A stretch of 27,835 nt of DNA from an uncultured Peptococcaceae bacterium (GCA_958451915.1 CAUDRX010000009.1:1-27835); one strand, 5' to 3'; positions 9,094 to 17,840 are shown, numbered from the stretch's first letter. Numbers and translations: made by a program. Notes: generated by a model from the sequence alone, not told the origin.

Positions 9094-9120
9094 CTGCTGA
9101 AAACCATGTTTTCAAAGCAG
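9094..9120. repeat. Inverted repeat upstream of the LuxR gene promoter
   Basis: CTGCTGAAAAC and GTTTTCAAAGCAG form an imperfect dyad with a 3-base centre. It lies between the terminator of the C39-like gene and the -35 box of the LuxR promoter. It could be an operator for that promoter or a second hairpin behind the terminator. Confidence 0.4.
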
Positions 9121-9128
9121 ATACCTAC

Positions 9129-9158
9129 AAAAAAACACGCCTGCCATCGACAGACGTG
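9129..9158 (-). terminator. Intrinsic terminator after the C39-like peptidase gene
   Basis: A 10-bp stem (CACGTCTGTC with GGCAGGCGTG, G-U pairs allowed) and a 3-base loop are followed on the minus strand by seven T residues. It lies 35 bp after the stop codon at 9194. Confidence 0.88.
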
Positions 9159-9193
9159 AATTAAAAACCTGTTTTTTGACCAAACACACACAC

Positions 9194-9733
9194 CTAAGCT
9201 GAGTGCTCGATGGTGAAAAACAAACATCCGCGCAAATCGCTTTCGCTGAGAATCACCGGTGTTGACCGCCAACCGTCAGCTGCACGAAAGCCTTGCCATT
9301 CATAGCCATAGAGCAGCAGGTGGTGATTGTGATACTTGGGATGAAAATGCATCTCCAAATAAACAATCTTTCCTTCCTGCAGCGCCGCGCGCACACGTGC
9401 CGCCGTGGCTGGACCGGCAAAGCGAATCCTGGCATCGGCACAGCCAAAATGCTTCAGCACGCGTCGCGGATACACACCTGCCAAGCCGTCGCTGGTACCA
9501 CCGAGGCGTTTTGTCGCAGCCACATTCCAATAAGCCAGCGACTGCCGCCCCAACGCCGCCACCTCATCAAACACACGCAACGCTTCCTTCGCCAGCTCCG
9601 GCCGCAAAGTCAGCACAAGATTGGTGATTGCCGTCGGGCCGCAGTGCTTATGGTAGGCGCGGTCGCGCTTGGCGAACTGAGCTGTGGTGCAATAGCTTTC
9701 CTGCACAGGATTATTTGCCAAAGACGGCTTCAT
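9194..9733 (-). CDS. C39-like (papain-fold) cysteine peptidase family protein
   Basis: The 179-residue protein carries HCGPTAITN with Cys31 as likely nucleophile, a later His-rich HPKYHNHHLLLYGYE segment that would supply the catalytic His, and AADGW that could supply the Asp. These are the three landmarks of the peptidase C39-like/papain-like fold. There is no signal peptide or membrane segment, so it appears cytoplasmic. I chose the ATG at 9733 because it gives a compact N-terminus. It overlaps the 3' end of the transaldolase fragment by 23 bp and has only a weak ribosome site, so in the intact ancestor the two genes may have been translationally coupled. Its native promoter is probably lost with the IS/deletion event just upstream, so expression is uncertain. 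Substrate and role are unknown. Confidence 0.68.
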   Translation of the reverse strand: MKPSLANNPVQESYCTTAQFAKRDRAYHKHCGPTAITNLVLTLRPELAKEALRVFDEVAALGRQSLAYWNVAATKRLGGTSDGLAGVYPRRVLKHFGCADARIRFAGPATAARVRAALQEGKIVYLEMHFHPKYHNHHLLLYGYEWQGFRAADGWRSTPVILSESDLRGCLFFTIEHSA

Positions 9734-9929
9734 AATCGACGCGGAATTTCTCAATACCGGCGGTTGTCAGCGGATGGTTGACCATCTGCTCGATGACCTT
9801 GTATGGCACGGTGGCAATGTCTGCACCGGCCAGAGCACACTCGGTCACATGCATCGGATGGCGCACGCTGGCGGCGATGATTTCGGTGTCGATGCCATCC
9901 GCGAGCGCAAAGATGTCGGCGATGTCGCG
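9711..9929 (-). pseudogene. Transaldolase, 3' fragment (about 72 C-terminal residues)
   Basis: The frame reads RDIADIFALADGIDTEII, then AASVRHPMHVTECALAGADI and ATVPYKVIEQMVNHPLTT, and ends ..EKFRVDYEAVFGK. This is the C-terminal third of the short transaldolase/fructose-6-phosphate aldolase (MipB/TalC) family, whose members are about 215 residues long. The first roughly 140 residues, including the Schiff-base lysine, are absent. The sequence upstream of the junction at about 9930-9937 is IS1182 transposase in a different frame. The fragment cannot be an active aldolase. Confidence 0.85.
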
Positions 9930-9936
9930 AATGAGA

Positions 9937-10140
9937 AAGGAGCTGACGAGAGGACGCCTGATTTTTTCTGATTCTGCGATAAGTAGAATAGAGATCTGAG
10001 AGCGATAAATCCTCCACAAAAGCACTCAGGAGGCGAACGGGCTCGTTAGCAGGGATAAGGACATCCAATTCCAGAGGAAGTTTTAGTTGATAATACTGGC
10101 CGAGCGCGGTATAATCTTTTTGTAAAGTATTTTTAAGCAT
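9937..10140 (-). pseudogene. IS1182-family transposase, 5' fragment
   Basis: Sixty-eight codons from the ATG at 10140 give the standard IS1182 transposase N-terminus, with a segment like LELDVLIPANEPVRLLSAF and the following DLYSTYRRIRKNQASSRQLL. It then stops matching abruptly where the transaldolase sequence begins in another frame. Full-length members are around 450-500 residues, so most of the transposase, including the catalytic DDE core, is missing. Confidence 0.85.
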
Positions 10141-10156
10141 ACAAATATTTTACAAC

Positions 10157-10186
10157 AAAGGCCAAGCGATTGCACGCTTGGCCTTT
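10157..10186. terminator. Hairpin inside the IS1182 remnant, upstream of the transposase start
   Basis: AAAGGCCAAGCG and its exact complement form a 12-bp stem with a 6-base loop. Hairpins at this place in IS elements commonly block transcription entering from outside. Here it could also end transcription of the two-component/zinc-ribbon operon. The T run after it is short. Confidence 0.55.
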
Positions 10187-10244
10187 GCGATTTTTATGGA
10201 TTGTGTCAAAAAGTAGGTGGCTTATTGCGACAGCCCCTTTCTTT

Positions 10245-10604
10245 TCAACCATTGAGCCAGCCGATCCAAACGCCGAAGAGCAGCGCCACGACACCGACGA
10301 TGCGCACGACGATGCGGGCACGCTGGTAGCCAAAGATCTGGATCATGTTCGGCGTGGCAAAGGGACAGAGCAGAATGGCGATGCCAAAGAGGAAACAACC
10401 AACGCCTGTGAGCTCATGAAGCCCCGTGAGCGCACCGACGACCATAGCGATCACCGCCGCCACCGTGGCAAACATGAGAAATCCAGCGCGGGAGGCATCA
10501 CGACGGGCAAAAGCATCGTAAGCTTCCTGACATTCCCTGCTGCAAAAATAACTGCCTTCATCGGCGTCAAAGACCTTATGACAATATTGACAACGTTTTA
10601 ACAT
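10245..10604 (-). CDS. Zinc-ribbon membrane protein
   Basis: The 119-residue protein starts with a treble-clef/zinc-ribbon pattern, CxxC (CQYCHKVF) then CxxxC (YFCSRECQEA), within the first 26 residues. About three hydrophobic segments follow (FLMFATVAAVIAMVVGALTG, VGCFLFGIAILLCPF and RIVGVVALLFGVWIGWL). The N-terminal zinc site is predicted to be cytoplasmic. The start codon overlaps the 3' end of the histidine kinase gene by 7 bp, so the two genes are almost certainly translated together. This ties it to the ABC transporter/two-component module, perhaps as an accessory sensor or membrane partner, though I know no defined function for this arrangement. The stop lies 8 bp from the IS1182 end. 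Confidence 0.72.
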   Translation of the reverse strand: MLKRCQYCHKVFDADEGSYFCSRECQEAYDAFARRDASRAGFLMFATVAAVIAMVVGALTGLHELTGVGCFLFGIAILLCPFATPNMIQIFGYQRARIVVRIVGVVALLFGVWIGWLNG

Positions 10605-11527
10605 GGTTCACTTTCCTTTCCTGAAGCAGTGCAGCGCGGCAGATAAAGGGCAAATGTACTGCCTCGCCCCGGGGCGCTGCTGCACTTGACATAGCCGCCC
10701 TGGCCCTGGGCGATCTGGCGCACGAGATAGAGCCCGATCCCCACCCCTGGCTGGCCATAGACCGCCGGACTGCGGTAGAAGCGGCTGAAGATCTGCGCCT
10801 GCTCAGCCTCGGCGATGCCGGGACCGTCATCACGCACGCGCAGCACACTGAAAAATTCATAACTGGCGGCCTCGACATGCACATGGCCGCCGGATGGTGT
10901 ATATTTGACAGCGTTATCGATAAGGTTGGCAAGGGCTTCCTCCGTCCATCTGGCATCACAGACAGCGACGCCGGAGACATCCCCCTGCGTCAGGGTGATG
11001 CCGCGTGCACGGGCTTTGGCGGTGTACTGCTGCACGGCGCCTGTGATGATCGGTGCGAGGGCATTCTCCTGCGGATGCAGGGCGAGGATCCCCGTCTCCA
11101 GGCGCGAGCTCTTGACAAGACCACTGATCAGGCCATCCAGTTTCTCGCTCTGAGCAGCGATGACCGCAGCGCACTCCGCCGCCTGAGGGGTCAGCGGCTC
11201 TTCGGCGAGAAGCTGGCTGTAGAGGCGCAGATTGGCGACAGGCGTTTTTGTCTGATGTGAGACATCGCTGACAAGCGACGCGATCTGATCGCGCTGTACC
11301 GCCAGCCGCGCCGAAGAATCGGCACCTGCCTGGAGATACTGAGCCAGCCGGCTCTCCAGCGCCGAAAGCTGCGTTTCATCGTAGTCCCGCACCCGAAATC
11401 GCCCTTCCACAGCCGCTTCGAGCATGGCATCGAGCCGCGCATAGAGCGCCCGCTCCCTGCGCCGTCGCCAGAGGAGCACCCTCGCGCAAAGGAGCACGGC
11501 GAGCGTTGCACAGAGCCAGCCCGTCAT
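10598..11527 (-). CDS. Sensor histidine kinase with minimal sensor region
   Basis: I chose the ATG at 11527 because it forms an ATGA overlap with the stop of the response regulator gene, the usual sign of coupled translation. The 309-residue protein has a single N-terminal membrane segment (about residues 3-20) with almost nothing outside, then RRRR and a coiled linker. The H-box is DVSHQTKTP with His91; the N-box is NLIDNAVKYTP; the G-boxes are DDGPGI and GVGIGLYLV. It therefore has a full HisKA/HATPase core but no recognisable ligand-binding domain. Kinases of this kind usually sense through a partner, typically the extracellular loop of an ABC transporter as in Bce-type modules. The transporter encoded just upstream is the obvious candidate. 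Assignment as a kinase is firm; the signal is inferred. Confidence 0.9.
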   Translation of the reverse strand: MTGWLCATLAVLLCARVLLWRRRRERALYARLDAMLEAAVEGRFRVRDYDETQLSALESRLAQYLQAGADSSARLAVQRDQIASLVSDVSHQTKTPVANLRLYSQLLAEEPLTPQAAECAAVIAAQSEKLDGLISGLVKSSRLETGILALHPQENALAPIITGAVQQYTAKARARGITLTQGDVSGVAVCDARWTEEALANLIDNAVKYTPSGGHVHVEAASYEFFSVLRVRDDGPGIAEAEQAQIFSRFYRSPAVYGQPGVGIGLYLVRQIAQGQGGYVKCSSAPGRGSTFALYLPRCTASGKESEPC

Positions 11528-12207
11528 GTCTCCTGCCCCCATTGATAACCGATGCCGCGCACGGTATGCAGCCATTCAGGCTGCGCCGGATCGCGCTCGA
11601 GCTTCTGCCGCAGCCGCTTCACCGTCACCGACAGGGCATTCTCCTCAACAAAAGCCGCTTCGTCATCCCATACACGGTCGATCAGATCGGCGCGGGACAC
11701 AGCGTGGCCGCGGTTCTCCACAAGCATGCGCAAGAGCCGCTGCTCTGTTTTCGAGAGCGTGACGGATGCGCCCTCACAGCTGAACCGCATGCGTGCAAAA
11801 TCGAAATGATAGGGCCCCATTGTCAGTACCTCTTCCTGCACCGCCTGCGCACGCAGCTGTACGGCCACGCGCGCGCGCAACACCGCGAGAGAGAAAGGTT
11901 TGGTGATATAATCATTGGCGCCGGCCTCCAGACCCACCACCTCGTCCATCTCCAGATCGTTGGCGGTGAGCAGGATCACTGGCGTCACGTCCCCTTCGGC
12001 GCGCCAGGCGCGCAGGAGATCGAGGCCGTTTGCATCTGGCAGGTTGATGTCCAGGATCACCAGATCAAAACGTGTATCGGCCCGGTGCGCACGCGCTGCG
12101 GAAGCCGTCTCTGCCTGCACGATCGTGCGATCGTCTGCCGCCAGCGCCAGTGCGATGCCTCGCGAGAGTGCCGCATCGTCTTCGACGAGTAAGATGTATG
12201 CCATCAT
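11524..12207 (-). CDS. OmpR/PhoB-family response regulator
   Basis: The 227-residue protein has a receiver domain with acidic pair Asp10-Asp11, phospho-acceptor Asp53 (LVILDINLPD), the Thr of LLTAND and the Lys of TKPF. A winged-helix DNA-binding domain follows, ending RGIGYQW. AAAGGAGGGG lies before tandem ATG codons, so either of the first two Met codons may be used; the second has the better spacing. It is coupled to the kinase gene by a 4-bp overlap. Its own -10 box (TATAAT at 12231-12236) lies just upstream. Likely targets are the adjacent ABC transporter operon and itself. Confidence 0.93.
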   Translation of the reverse strand: MMAYILLVEDDAALSRGIALALAADDRTIVQAETASAARAHRADTRFDLVILDINLPDANGLDLLRAWRAEGDVTPVILLTANDLEMDEVVGLEAGANDYITKPFSLAVLRARVAVQLRAQAVQEEVLTMGPYHFDFARMRFSCEGASVTLSKTEQRLLRMLVENRGHAVSRADLIDRVWDDEAAFVEENALSVTVKRLRQKLERDPAQPEWLHTVRGIGYQWGQET

Positions 12208-12230
12208 CGCCCCTCCTTTGTGATAGTGCC

Positions 12231-12236
12231 ATTATA
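12231..12236 (-). promoter_or_regulatory. -10 box for the two-component operon
   Basis: A perfect TATAAT lies 24 bp upstream of the response regulator start. No good -35 is seen at 16-18 bp (TTCTGT/TTTTCT only), which would fit a promoter that needs an activator. Confidence 0.5.
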
Positions 12237-12380
12237 ACGTAAATACCGTGAACAGAAAAGCGCCGCCAGGGTAAAACAGATACAGAAACTCCGTGCTCCC
12301 GGAAAACGATCGATCCTGGTTTTAGCTTTTGTGACCGCTATTCGTTCCTGATCTGTTAATTTGGTATTGCGCATAATAAT

Positions 12381-12439
12381 AGCTCCCCATAGTGTAGGCT
12401 CGATTTTTGTTATTTCGAGTATCTACTCTATGGGGAGCT
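12381..12439. repeat. 59-bp imperfect inverted repeat between the ABC transporter and two-component genes
   Basis: The arms start AGCTCCCCATAG and end CTATGGGGAGCT. They continue inward through GTGTAGGCTCGA / TCGAGTATCTAC with a 2-base bulge, leaving an 11-base A/T-rich centre. It lies 31 bp after the stop of the permease gene. It may be the terminator of the transporter operon, though the following bases (TATTATTATG) are a poor T run. Other options are a regulator site or a small MITE-like remnant. Confidence 0.7.
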
Positions 12440-12470
12440 TATCACACATTGGGGCGCACGTTCTTTTTTC

Positions 12471-15149
12471 TCATTCCTCGCGCAGACGCTCGACGATGCT
12501 GCGGCGCTGCATGAAGCGCACAGCAACGAGCGGGATCAGCGCACCGATGAGGGCGAAGGCTGGCACAGCGACGAGCAGCGGCCAGTAGGTCGGCCGGAAA
12601 CTGAACCAGAAGAAGAGCCCGCTCACCGCTTCGCCAGCAAGCGGCGATACCGCCAATGTCAGTAAAGCCGCAATAAACACTGCGCCAAGGGTGTACAGCA
12701 GCCCTTCGATCACAAGCATACCGCGCAACTGCTTCGAGGTCATGCCGATGGATTGCAGCATCGCCAGCTCGCGGCGGCGGCTCGTGATGCCAGTGAGAAT
12801 GGCGTTGAAGACATTGAGCACGCCGATCACGGCGATGATCGCCGCCAATGTGCCGCCGAGGAGGGCGAACATGTTGCGGAAGCCATTGAACTCGTCTACA
12901 AAGAATTTCGTACTTTCATAATTGAGATCTGGATTGACGTTTTCCGTGTAGTCGGCGAGGAAGACCTCCATATCGTCGGTGGCAGCATCCTCGGTGTCGA
13001 AGGCGTAGTACAGGATATCCGACGTGCCGGTTCCCTGACAGAAGGCGTCGGCGCCCATCACATACTGGTCGTTCCCAAAGTAGCGGTAGCTCAGAGAATA
13101 TGGCACCGCCACCGTCGCCACCACGGTGTAATCCACGGTGCGATAGGTTTTGGCGCGCGCCTGGACATCGTTCGTCGTGGCGTCATCTGGCAGGTTTTCC
13201 TCAGAATACACTGCGCCAGTTGCGATGTTGACGTATTCCCATTCGTCCACATACACCAGGCACACCGTGTCGCCGACCTTGGCCCAGTGCGAATCCGGCT
13301 CCGGATTGTTGTAATCGTCTACGCTGTAGGCTGCAGCAATAGCGTGCTGAGATGGATCATTGAGCGCACTCAGGTCGCCATCGATGACGGTGAGCTGATC
13401 GAGGCACGCCTGTTCCATGCCATAGACCATCGCGTCCGCAGCGATGAGACCATCGTCATTTTTCAAACTGCGGTCGACGATGTCGTCAATCGCCGCATCG
13501 ATGTCGTCGACACCGCCCATCGCCAGCCATTGCTCATTGATCACGCGGAGCTGGTCTTCGGTGATGAACTCCTGAATGCCGGTGCTCTGTCCGTAGGTGC
13601 GGCCGCCAGATGTGATGCCACCAGCCGCTTCGATGGCGGCGATGTCGTTTTCGGACAGCGCCATGTCCGCATTAAAGCCGCCATAGGACTGGAAGTAGCT
13701 CGCATTGGCCACATCAAAATCGGTGGCAAGGTTGCGGCTCACGTACTTGTCCATGTCGAATCCGCCCACAAAGGTCACGACAAGCTGGAAGAGCACCACG
13801 GCCAGCGCCAGCGAAAAAATCGTTACAATCGTTTTGCCGCGGCTGCGCCCAAGGTTGGCCCAGGCCATGGAGAAAAGGGAGACCTTTTCTTTCCTGCGGC
13901 TGCCTTTTGTGCGGCCGCCGGACTCGGTGTAGCGCAGGGCTTCGATCGGCGACACACGCCCGGCCATGCGACCGGGGCGGAAACAGGAGATGAATACGGT
14001 TACCAGCGCAAAGAGCGCCGAACCTGCAAAGATCCACGGACTTGTCGAAGTCACCGTCTCCACGCCGTCAAGCTGTCCCACAACGACCGGCACCAGCGCT
14101 TTACCGACAAGCCAGCCCAGCACCAGCCCCAGCGGAATGCCCACGACCGCCAGCAGCAGCGCCTGCTGGCGGATCATACGGCGGATCTGCCGCGGCGTCG
14201 TGCCGATGGTTTTGAGCAGGCCGTAGGAGCGCACGTCCCCCGCCACCGAGATCTGGAAGACGTTGTAGATGATGAGATAGCCCGTAAAAAGAATAAGCAG
14301 AAGCATCACCACAACGAAGATGACCGTTATCGGATCGGCATTTTCAGCGATCGTCGCGCCGGTATAGCCCCAGTTGACGCCGGTGCCAATGTAGTTGTCG
14401 GCGGTGATGTCCTCGCTCTGGTAGCCGTGGTTGGCAAGGATCTGGTTCAGGTCCGCCTCGATGTGACGGCTGCCGCTTTCAAGCATCACATTCATGTTCC
14501 AGACACCGGTGTTGTTGTTGTCGCCCGGCGGCGTCACGCCAACTTCGTCAAGCACCGCGTTGACGCGGCTCTCTGGAATGACCACCTGGCTGGCCGGTGA
14601 CGCTTCGTCCTTCTCCCACCAGCCGCTGAGTGTGAAGGTTTGTGTCGTTTCATGGCCGTCCACGTCAAAGGTCATGGTGAATTCGGTGCCCAATTCCGGG
14701 TCCACACCGAGCAGCTCGAGCACGCGCGTATCACAGGCGGCTTCGTTCGTTCCTTCTTCCGGCAGACGCCCCTCTTCCGGCTCTATGAACCACAGTTTGG
14801 CCAGCGTTGCGTCGGCATAACCGATTTCGCAAATGTCCTTATTGAACGGCGCCTCCATCGGTGAGCCAAGGTAGCGGCGCAGGCCCTGCTCGGCGATCAT
14901 TGGGTCGTCCTTGAGTTCGTTGTACTGGGCCTCGGTGAGCTTTTTGAAACTCCCGTGGGCATAACCGCCTGCCTGGCGAAAGTTCGCCTGCTGGAAGCCT
15001 TCGTTGATCGACATGGCGATCGTAAACAGCGAGGTGAAGAGCAGCGCCGTCAGCGCAATGGCGAGAATCGCCACAATGTTGCGGGTGCGGTTGGCCGACA
15101 GGCTTTTCCAGCTGAGGTGGCGGATGATTTTTCTATTGCGCACCTTCAT
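12471..15149 (-). CDS. ABC transporter permease, FtsX/MacB-type with two large extracellular domains
   Basis: The 892-residue membrane protein has a first membrane segment at about residues 25-48, a large extracellular region to about 270, then three segments with the FtsX core. A second copy of this plan follows: a membrane segment at about 440-465, an extracellular region to about 745, and three more segments. This duplicated arrangement is standard for Firmicute permeases of the FtsX/MacB superfamily that act in antimicrobial-peptide removal, lipoprotein handling or signalling. It starts 4 bp after the ATPase stop behind GAGGGGGTGAG, so the pair is one operon. It is followed, after the inverted repeat, by a two-component system whose kinase lacks a sensor domain, which suggests the extracellular domains here do the sensing. 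The transported substrate cannot be read from sequence. Confidence 0.9.
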   Translation of the reverse strand: MKVRNRKIIRHLSWKSLSANRTRNIVAILAIALTALLFTSLFTIAMSINEGFQQANFRQAGGYAHGSFKKLTEAQYNELKDDPMIAEQGLRRYLGSPMEAPFNKDICEIGYADATLAKLWFIEPEEGRLPEEGTNEAACDTRVLELLGVDPELGTEFTMTFDVDGHETTQTFTLSGWWEKDEASPASQVVIPESRVNAVLDEVGVTPPGDNNNTGVWNMNVMLESGSRHIEADLNQILANHGYQSEDITADNYIGTGVNWGYTGATIAENADPITVIFVVVMLLLILFTGYLIIYNVFQISVAGDVRSYGLLKTIGTTPRQIRRMIRQQALLLAVVGIPLGLVLGWLVGKALVPVVVGQLDGVETVTSTSPWIFAGSALFALVTVFISCFRPGRMAGRVSPIEALRYTESGGRTKGSRRKEKVSLFSMAWANLGRSRGKTIVTIFSLALAVVLFQLVVTFVGGFDMDKYVSRNLATDFDVANASYFQSYGGFNADMALSENDIAAIEAAGGITSGGRTYGQSTGIQEFITEDQLRVINEQWLAMGGVDDIDAAIDDIVDRSLKNDDGLIAADAMVYGMEQACLDQLTVIDGDLSALNDPSQHAIAAAYSVDDYNNPEPDSHWAKVGDTVCLVYVDEWEYVNIATGAVYSEENLPDDATTNDVQARAKTYRTVDYTVVATVAVPYSLSYRYFGNDQYVMGADAFCQGTGTSDILYYAFDTEDAATDDMEVFLADYTENVNPDLNYESTKFFVDEFNGFRNMFALLGGTLAAIIAVIGVLNVFNAILTGITSRRRELAMLQSIGMTSKQLRGMLVIEGLLYTLGAVFIAALLTLAVSPLAGEAVSGLFFWFSFRPTYWPLLVAVPAFALIGALIPLVAVRFMQRRSIVERLREE

Positions 15150-15153
15150 ACGC

Positions 15154-15882
<729 letters not shown>

Positions 15883-15971
15883 AAAAATGGCCTCCTTTGT
15901 CGTTTCTTCATGCGCCCATCATACCACGCCCGTCTTTCCAGCCCGTGTCCGGAAGGTGTCAGTTTTGACAG

Positions 15972-16018
15972 AAAACGCAAACGATCCCCGCCGGGATCGA
16001 TGTCCCGGCAGGGATCGT
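15972..16018 (-). terminator. Intrinsic terminator after the diguanylate cyclase gene
   Basis: AACGATCC(C)TGCCGGGA and TCCCGGCGGGGATCGTT form a long stem with a short loop. On the minus strand TTGCGTTTTC follows. It lies a few bases after the stop codon at 16022. Confidence 0.8.
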
Positions 16019-16021
16019 TCT

Positions 16022-17677
16022 TTAATGCGTCTGTTTCGCGTGGTAGAGGGCTTCATCCGCCTTGGCGCGCAGCCGCACGAAGGCCCCCTCGTTGAACGGG
16101 GTGACGGCATCGTAGCTGCCCATCGCCCAGCCAGCGGACACCCCTTTGGACGGCCAGGCGGCATCCCATTGGCTGGCGATCACCTTTTCGAAGCGTGACA
16201 GCGCCTCCGGCACTTCATCCACCCAGCGGTCGTAAACGAGGACGTCGAACTCTTCGCCGCCGGTACGGTAGCAGTTGCCTAAGATGCCAAAATCCGTCTG
16301 GATCTGCTGCGCCACCAGCCGGATCAGGGCGTCGCCCTCAGCGCGGCCCAGCATGTCGTTGACCCGCTTGAGGCCATCAATGTCAAAGACCACGACTGCC
16401 ACCGCTTCCGGCGCACGCTCAAACAGCGCGTTCAACTGCAGATCCATCGCGTAGCGATTGCCCAGTCCTGTCACCGCATCCTCCAGGACCAGGCGATAGG
16501 TGCGCTCCGCAAAACTCTTGCGCCGCCAGAAGCGCCCGAAGAGCAGCAGCCCGTCTGCCGCCATCGCCGTCAGGAGAACAGTGAGCCCGATGATGTAGAG
16601 CGAAGAGGCGTTGCCCGCTACGAAAAAATGCATATAGAAGAGCACCAGCGAGACCAGTACGCAGACAGAGACCACAGCCACCCCTACAGCCGTGAAGCAC
16701 ATCCGCCTGCTGCGGTTGCGCCAGAAAGCCAGATTCGAGGCAAGGATCGCAGCCACGATGATACCATGCACCACCGCCGTCATATACGGCAGCATGATAA
16801 GCCCGCTCAGATGCAGCACAAAACCGCAGACAGCATTGGCCAGCGTGAGCCAGATGAGCACCGTAAAGAACCGCGTGCATTCCTGGGTGACTGTGCGCAC
16901 ATAGAAGATATACGGCGCCGGCAAAAGGAAGAACGCCGCATAGCAGAGAAAATATGTCACCGCAAGATTGCCCCCGACCAGGTCGAGGATCTTCGCATCC
17001 AGAAAGACCCACATCCCTGAGAGAAATACAAAGGCCGCCAGCGCCCACAGCTGCCGGTACGACGCCGTGCGCCAGCGATAGAGCAATCCGCCGCAGACTG
17101 CCAGCCCCAGCGCCAGGAGCAGGCAGAAAACACTGAAGACGCCCACCATCGTATTCTCTTCAAGCAGCGTTTGGTAGATCGTCTCCGCCCGATCCAGGAG
17201 CGGCGCATCGAGCCAGTAGACATTGTCACCATAATAGCTCTGCAAAGCCACCGTCAGCGTGCTCGCGCCCTGACATTTTGACATCGGGATAAAATGCCAG
17301 ACGCTGCTCGGCACATGCACCTCGTTGTCCGGCGAAGCATAGATCAGTTTCTCATCTGCCCAGACGCGGACCCCCACATAATTTGCGTGCAGCGCCAGCA
17401 CCTTGTCGGCGTTGTTCATCGACGGCGTCATCGCATGCTGCAGGACGAGCGTATCCTCTTTGCCCTCGATCTTGACCGGCAGCGGCACCAGCGGCCGCGC
17501 CACGCCATCCTCCACGATCCGCCAGCCCTCTGCGCAGGTTGCTGCCGGTGCCGTATGGAGGCCAGCGAGCGGCGATACAAAATGCAGCGACGATGCCGCC
17601 ACCAGAACAAGGACCAGTGCCACAGCCGCCAGCCCAGCAGCGATACGTCCCTTTCGATACCGCGTTGTCTCCATCAT
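16022..17677 (-). CDS. Membrane diguanylate cyclase (GGDEF), 7TMR-DISM-like architecture
   Basis: I chose the ATG at 17677 because GAGGGGAG lies 8 bp before it and the promoter TTGTTG-N17-TATAAT lies just upstream; the frame is open further but covers that promoter. The 551-residue protein has one membrane segment near residues 12-30 and an extracytoplasmic domain to about 185. About seven membrane helices follow to about 390, then a GGDEF domain with an intact GGEEF active site (473-477) and the DIDGLKRVND metal/GTP region. It should make cyclic di-GMP from GTP in response to an external signal. The layout resembles 7TMR-DISM receptors; that domain call is inference. No RxxD inhibitory site is present before GGEEF, so product inhibition is not expected. 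It stands alone between its own promoter and terminator. No phosphodiesterase or c-di-GMP receptor is in the window. Confidence 0.88.
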   Translation of the reverse strand: MMETTRYRKGRIAAGLAAVALVLVLVAASSLHFVSPLAGLHTAPAATCAEGWRIVEDGVARPLVPLPVKIEGKEDTLVLQHAMTPSMNNADKVLALHANYVGVRVWADEKLIYASPDNEVHVPSSVWHFIPMSKCQGASTLTVALQSYYGDNVYWLDAPLLDRAETIYQTLLEENTMVGVFSVFCLLLALGLAVCGGLLYRWRTASYRQLWALAAFVFLSGMWVFLDAKILDLVGGNLAVTYFLCYAAFFLLPAPYIFYVRTVTQECTRFFTVLIWLTLANAVCGFVLHLSGLIMLPYMTAVVHGIIVAAILASNLAFWRNRSRRMCFTAVGVAVVSVCVLVSLVLFYMHFFVAGNASSLYIIGLTVLLTAMAADGLLLFGRFWRRKSFAERTYRLVLEDAVTGLGNRYAMDLQLNALFERAPEAVAVVVFDIDGLKRVNDMLGRAEGDALIRLVAQQIQTDFGILGNCYRTGGEEFDVLVYDRWVDEVPEALSRFEKVIASQWDAAWPSKGVSAGWAMGSYDAVTPFNEGAFVRLRAKADEALYHAKQTH

Positions 17678-17710
17678 CGCGTTCTCTCCCCTCATCCAAT
17701 CGATCTTTTG

Positions 17711-17739
17711 ATTATAACACGGTGCGCCGCAGTCAACAA
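17711..17739 (-). promoter_or_regulatory. Sigma-A promoter of the diguanylate cyclase gene
   Basis: TTGTTG, a 17-base spacer and a perfect TATAAT, read on the minus strand. The -10 box is about 35 bp upstream of the chosen start. Confidence 0.75.
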
Positions 17740-17793
17740 TATCCCTGCCCGGCGATTTCGTGCCTTTGCGCCGCGCCTGACCAGGATGAACAG

Positions 17794-17824
17794 AAAAAAA
17801 CACCGCCCCTGCGAATGGGCGGTG
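17794..17824 (-). terminator. Intrinsic terminator after the M20 amidohydrolase gene
   Basis: CACCGCCC and GGGCGGTG form an 8-bp GC-rich stem with an 8-base loop, followed on the minus strand by seven T residues, 17 bp after the stop codon at 17841. Confidence 0.9.
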
Positions 17825-17840
17825 ACTGGAAGAATATGGG

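Larger units (their letters stand above)
9937..10237 (-). mobile_element. Truncated IS1182-family element (one end only)
   Basis: The element begins at about 10237 with GGGGCTGTCGCAATAAGCC on the minus strand, which looks like an IS1182-type terminal repeat. It contains an upstream hairpin (10157-10186) and the first 68 codons of the transposase, and ends at a junction with a transaldolase fragment. The other end and its inverted repeat are absent, so it is not mobile by itself. It starts 8 bp after the stop codon of the zinc-ribbon gene. Confidence 0.8.

Noticed and set aside
12204..12374. A 56-residue frame on the minus strand (MRNTKLTDQERIAVTKAK...) whose stop overlaps the response regulator start and whose ATG follows GGGGAG in the hairpin arm.
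   Set aside because: The TATAAT promoter of the regulator lies inside it, its composition looks random after the first 25 residues, and I recognise no family. It remains a weak leader-peptide possibility.
12753..14600. 615-codon plus-strand open frame opposite the ABC permease gene.
   Set aside because: Antisense shadow: extreme His/Arg content, no ribosome site, and the minus-strand permease is well supported.
17677..17803. Longer N-terminus for the diguanylate cyclase (42 extra codons).
   Set aside because: It would cover the clear promoter at 17711-17739 and part of the preceding terminator, and the internal ATG has the better ribosome site.
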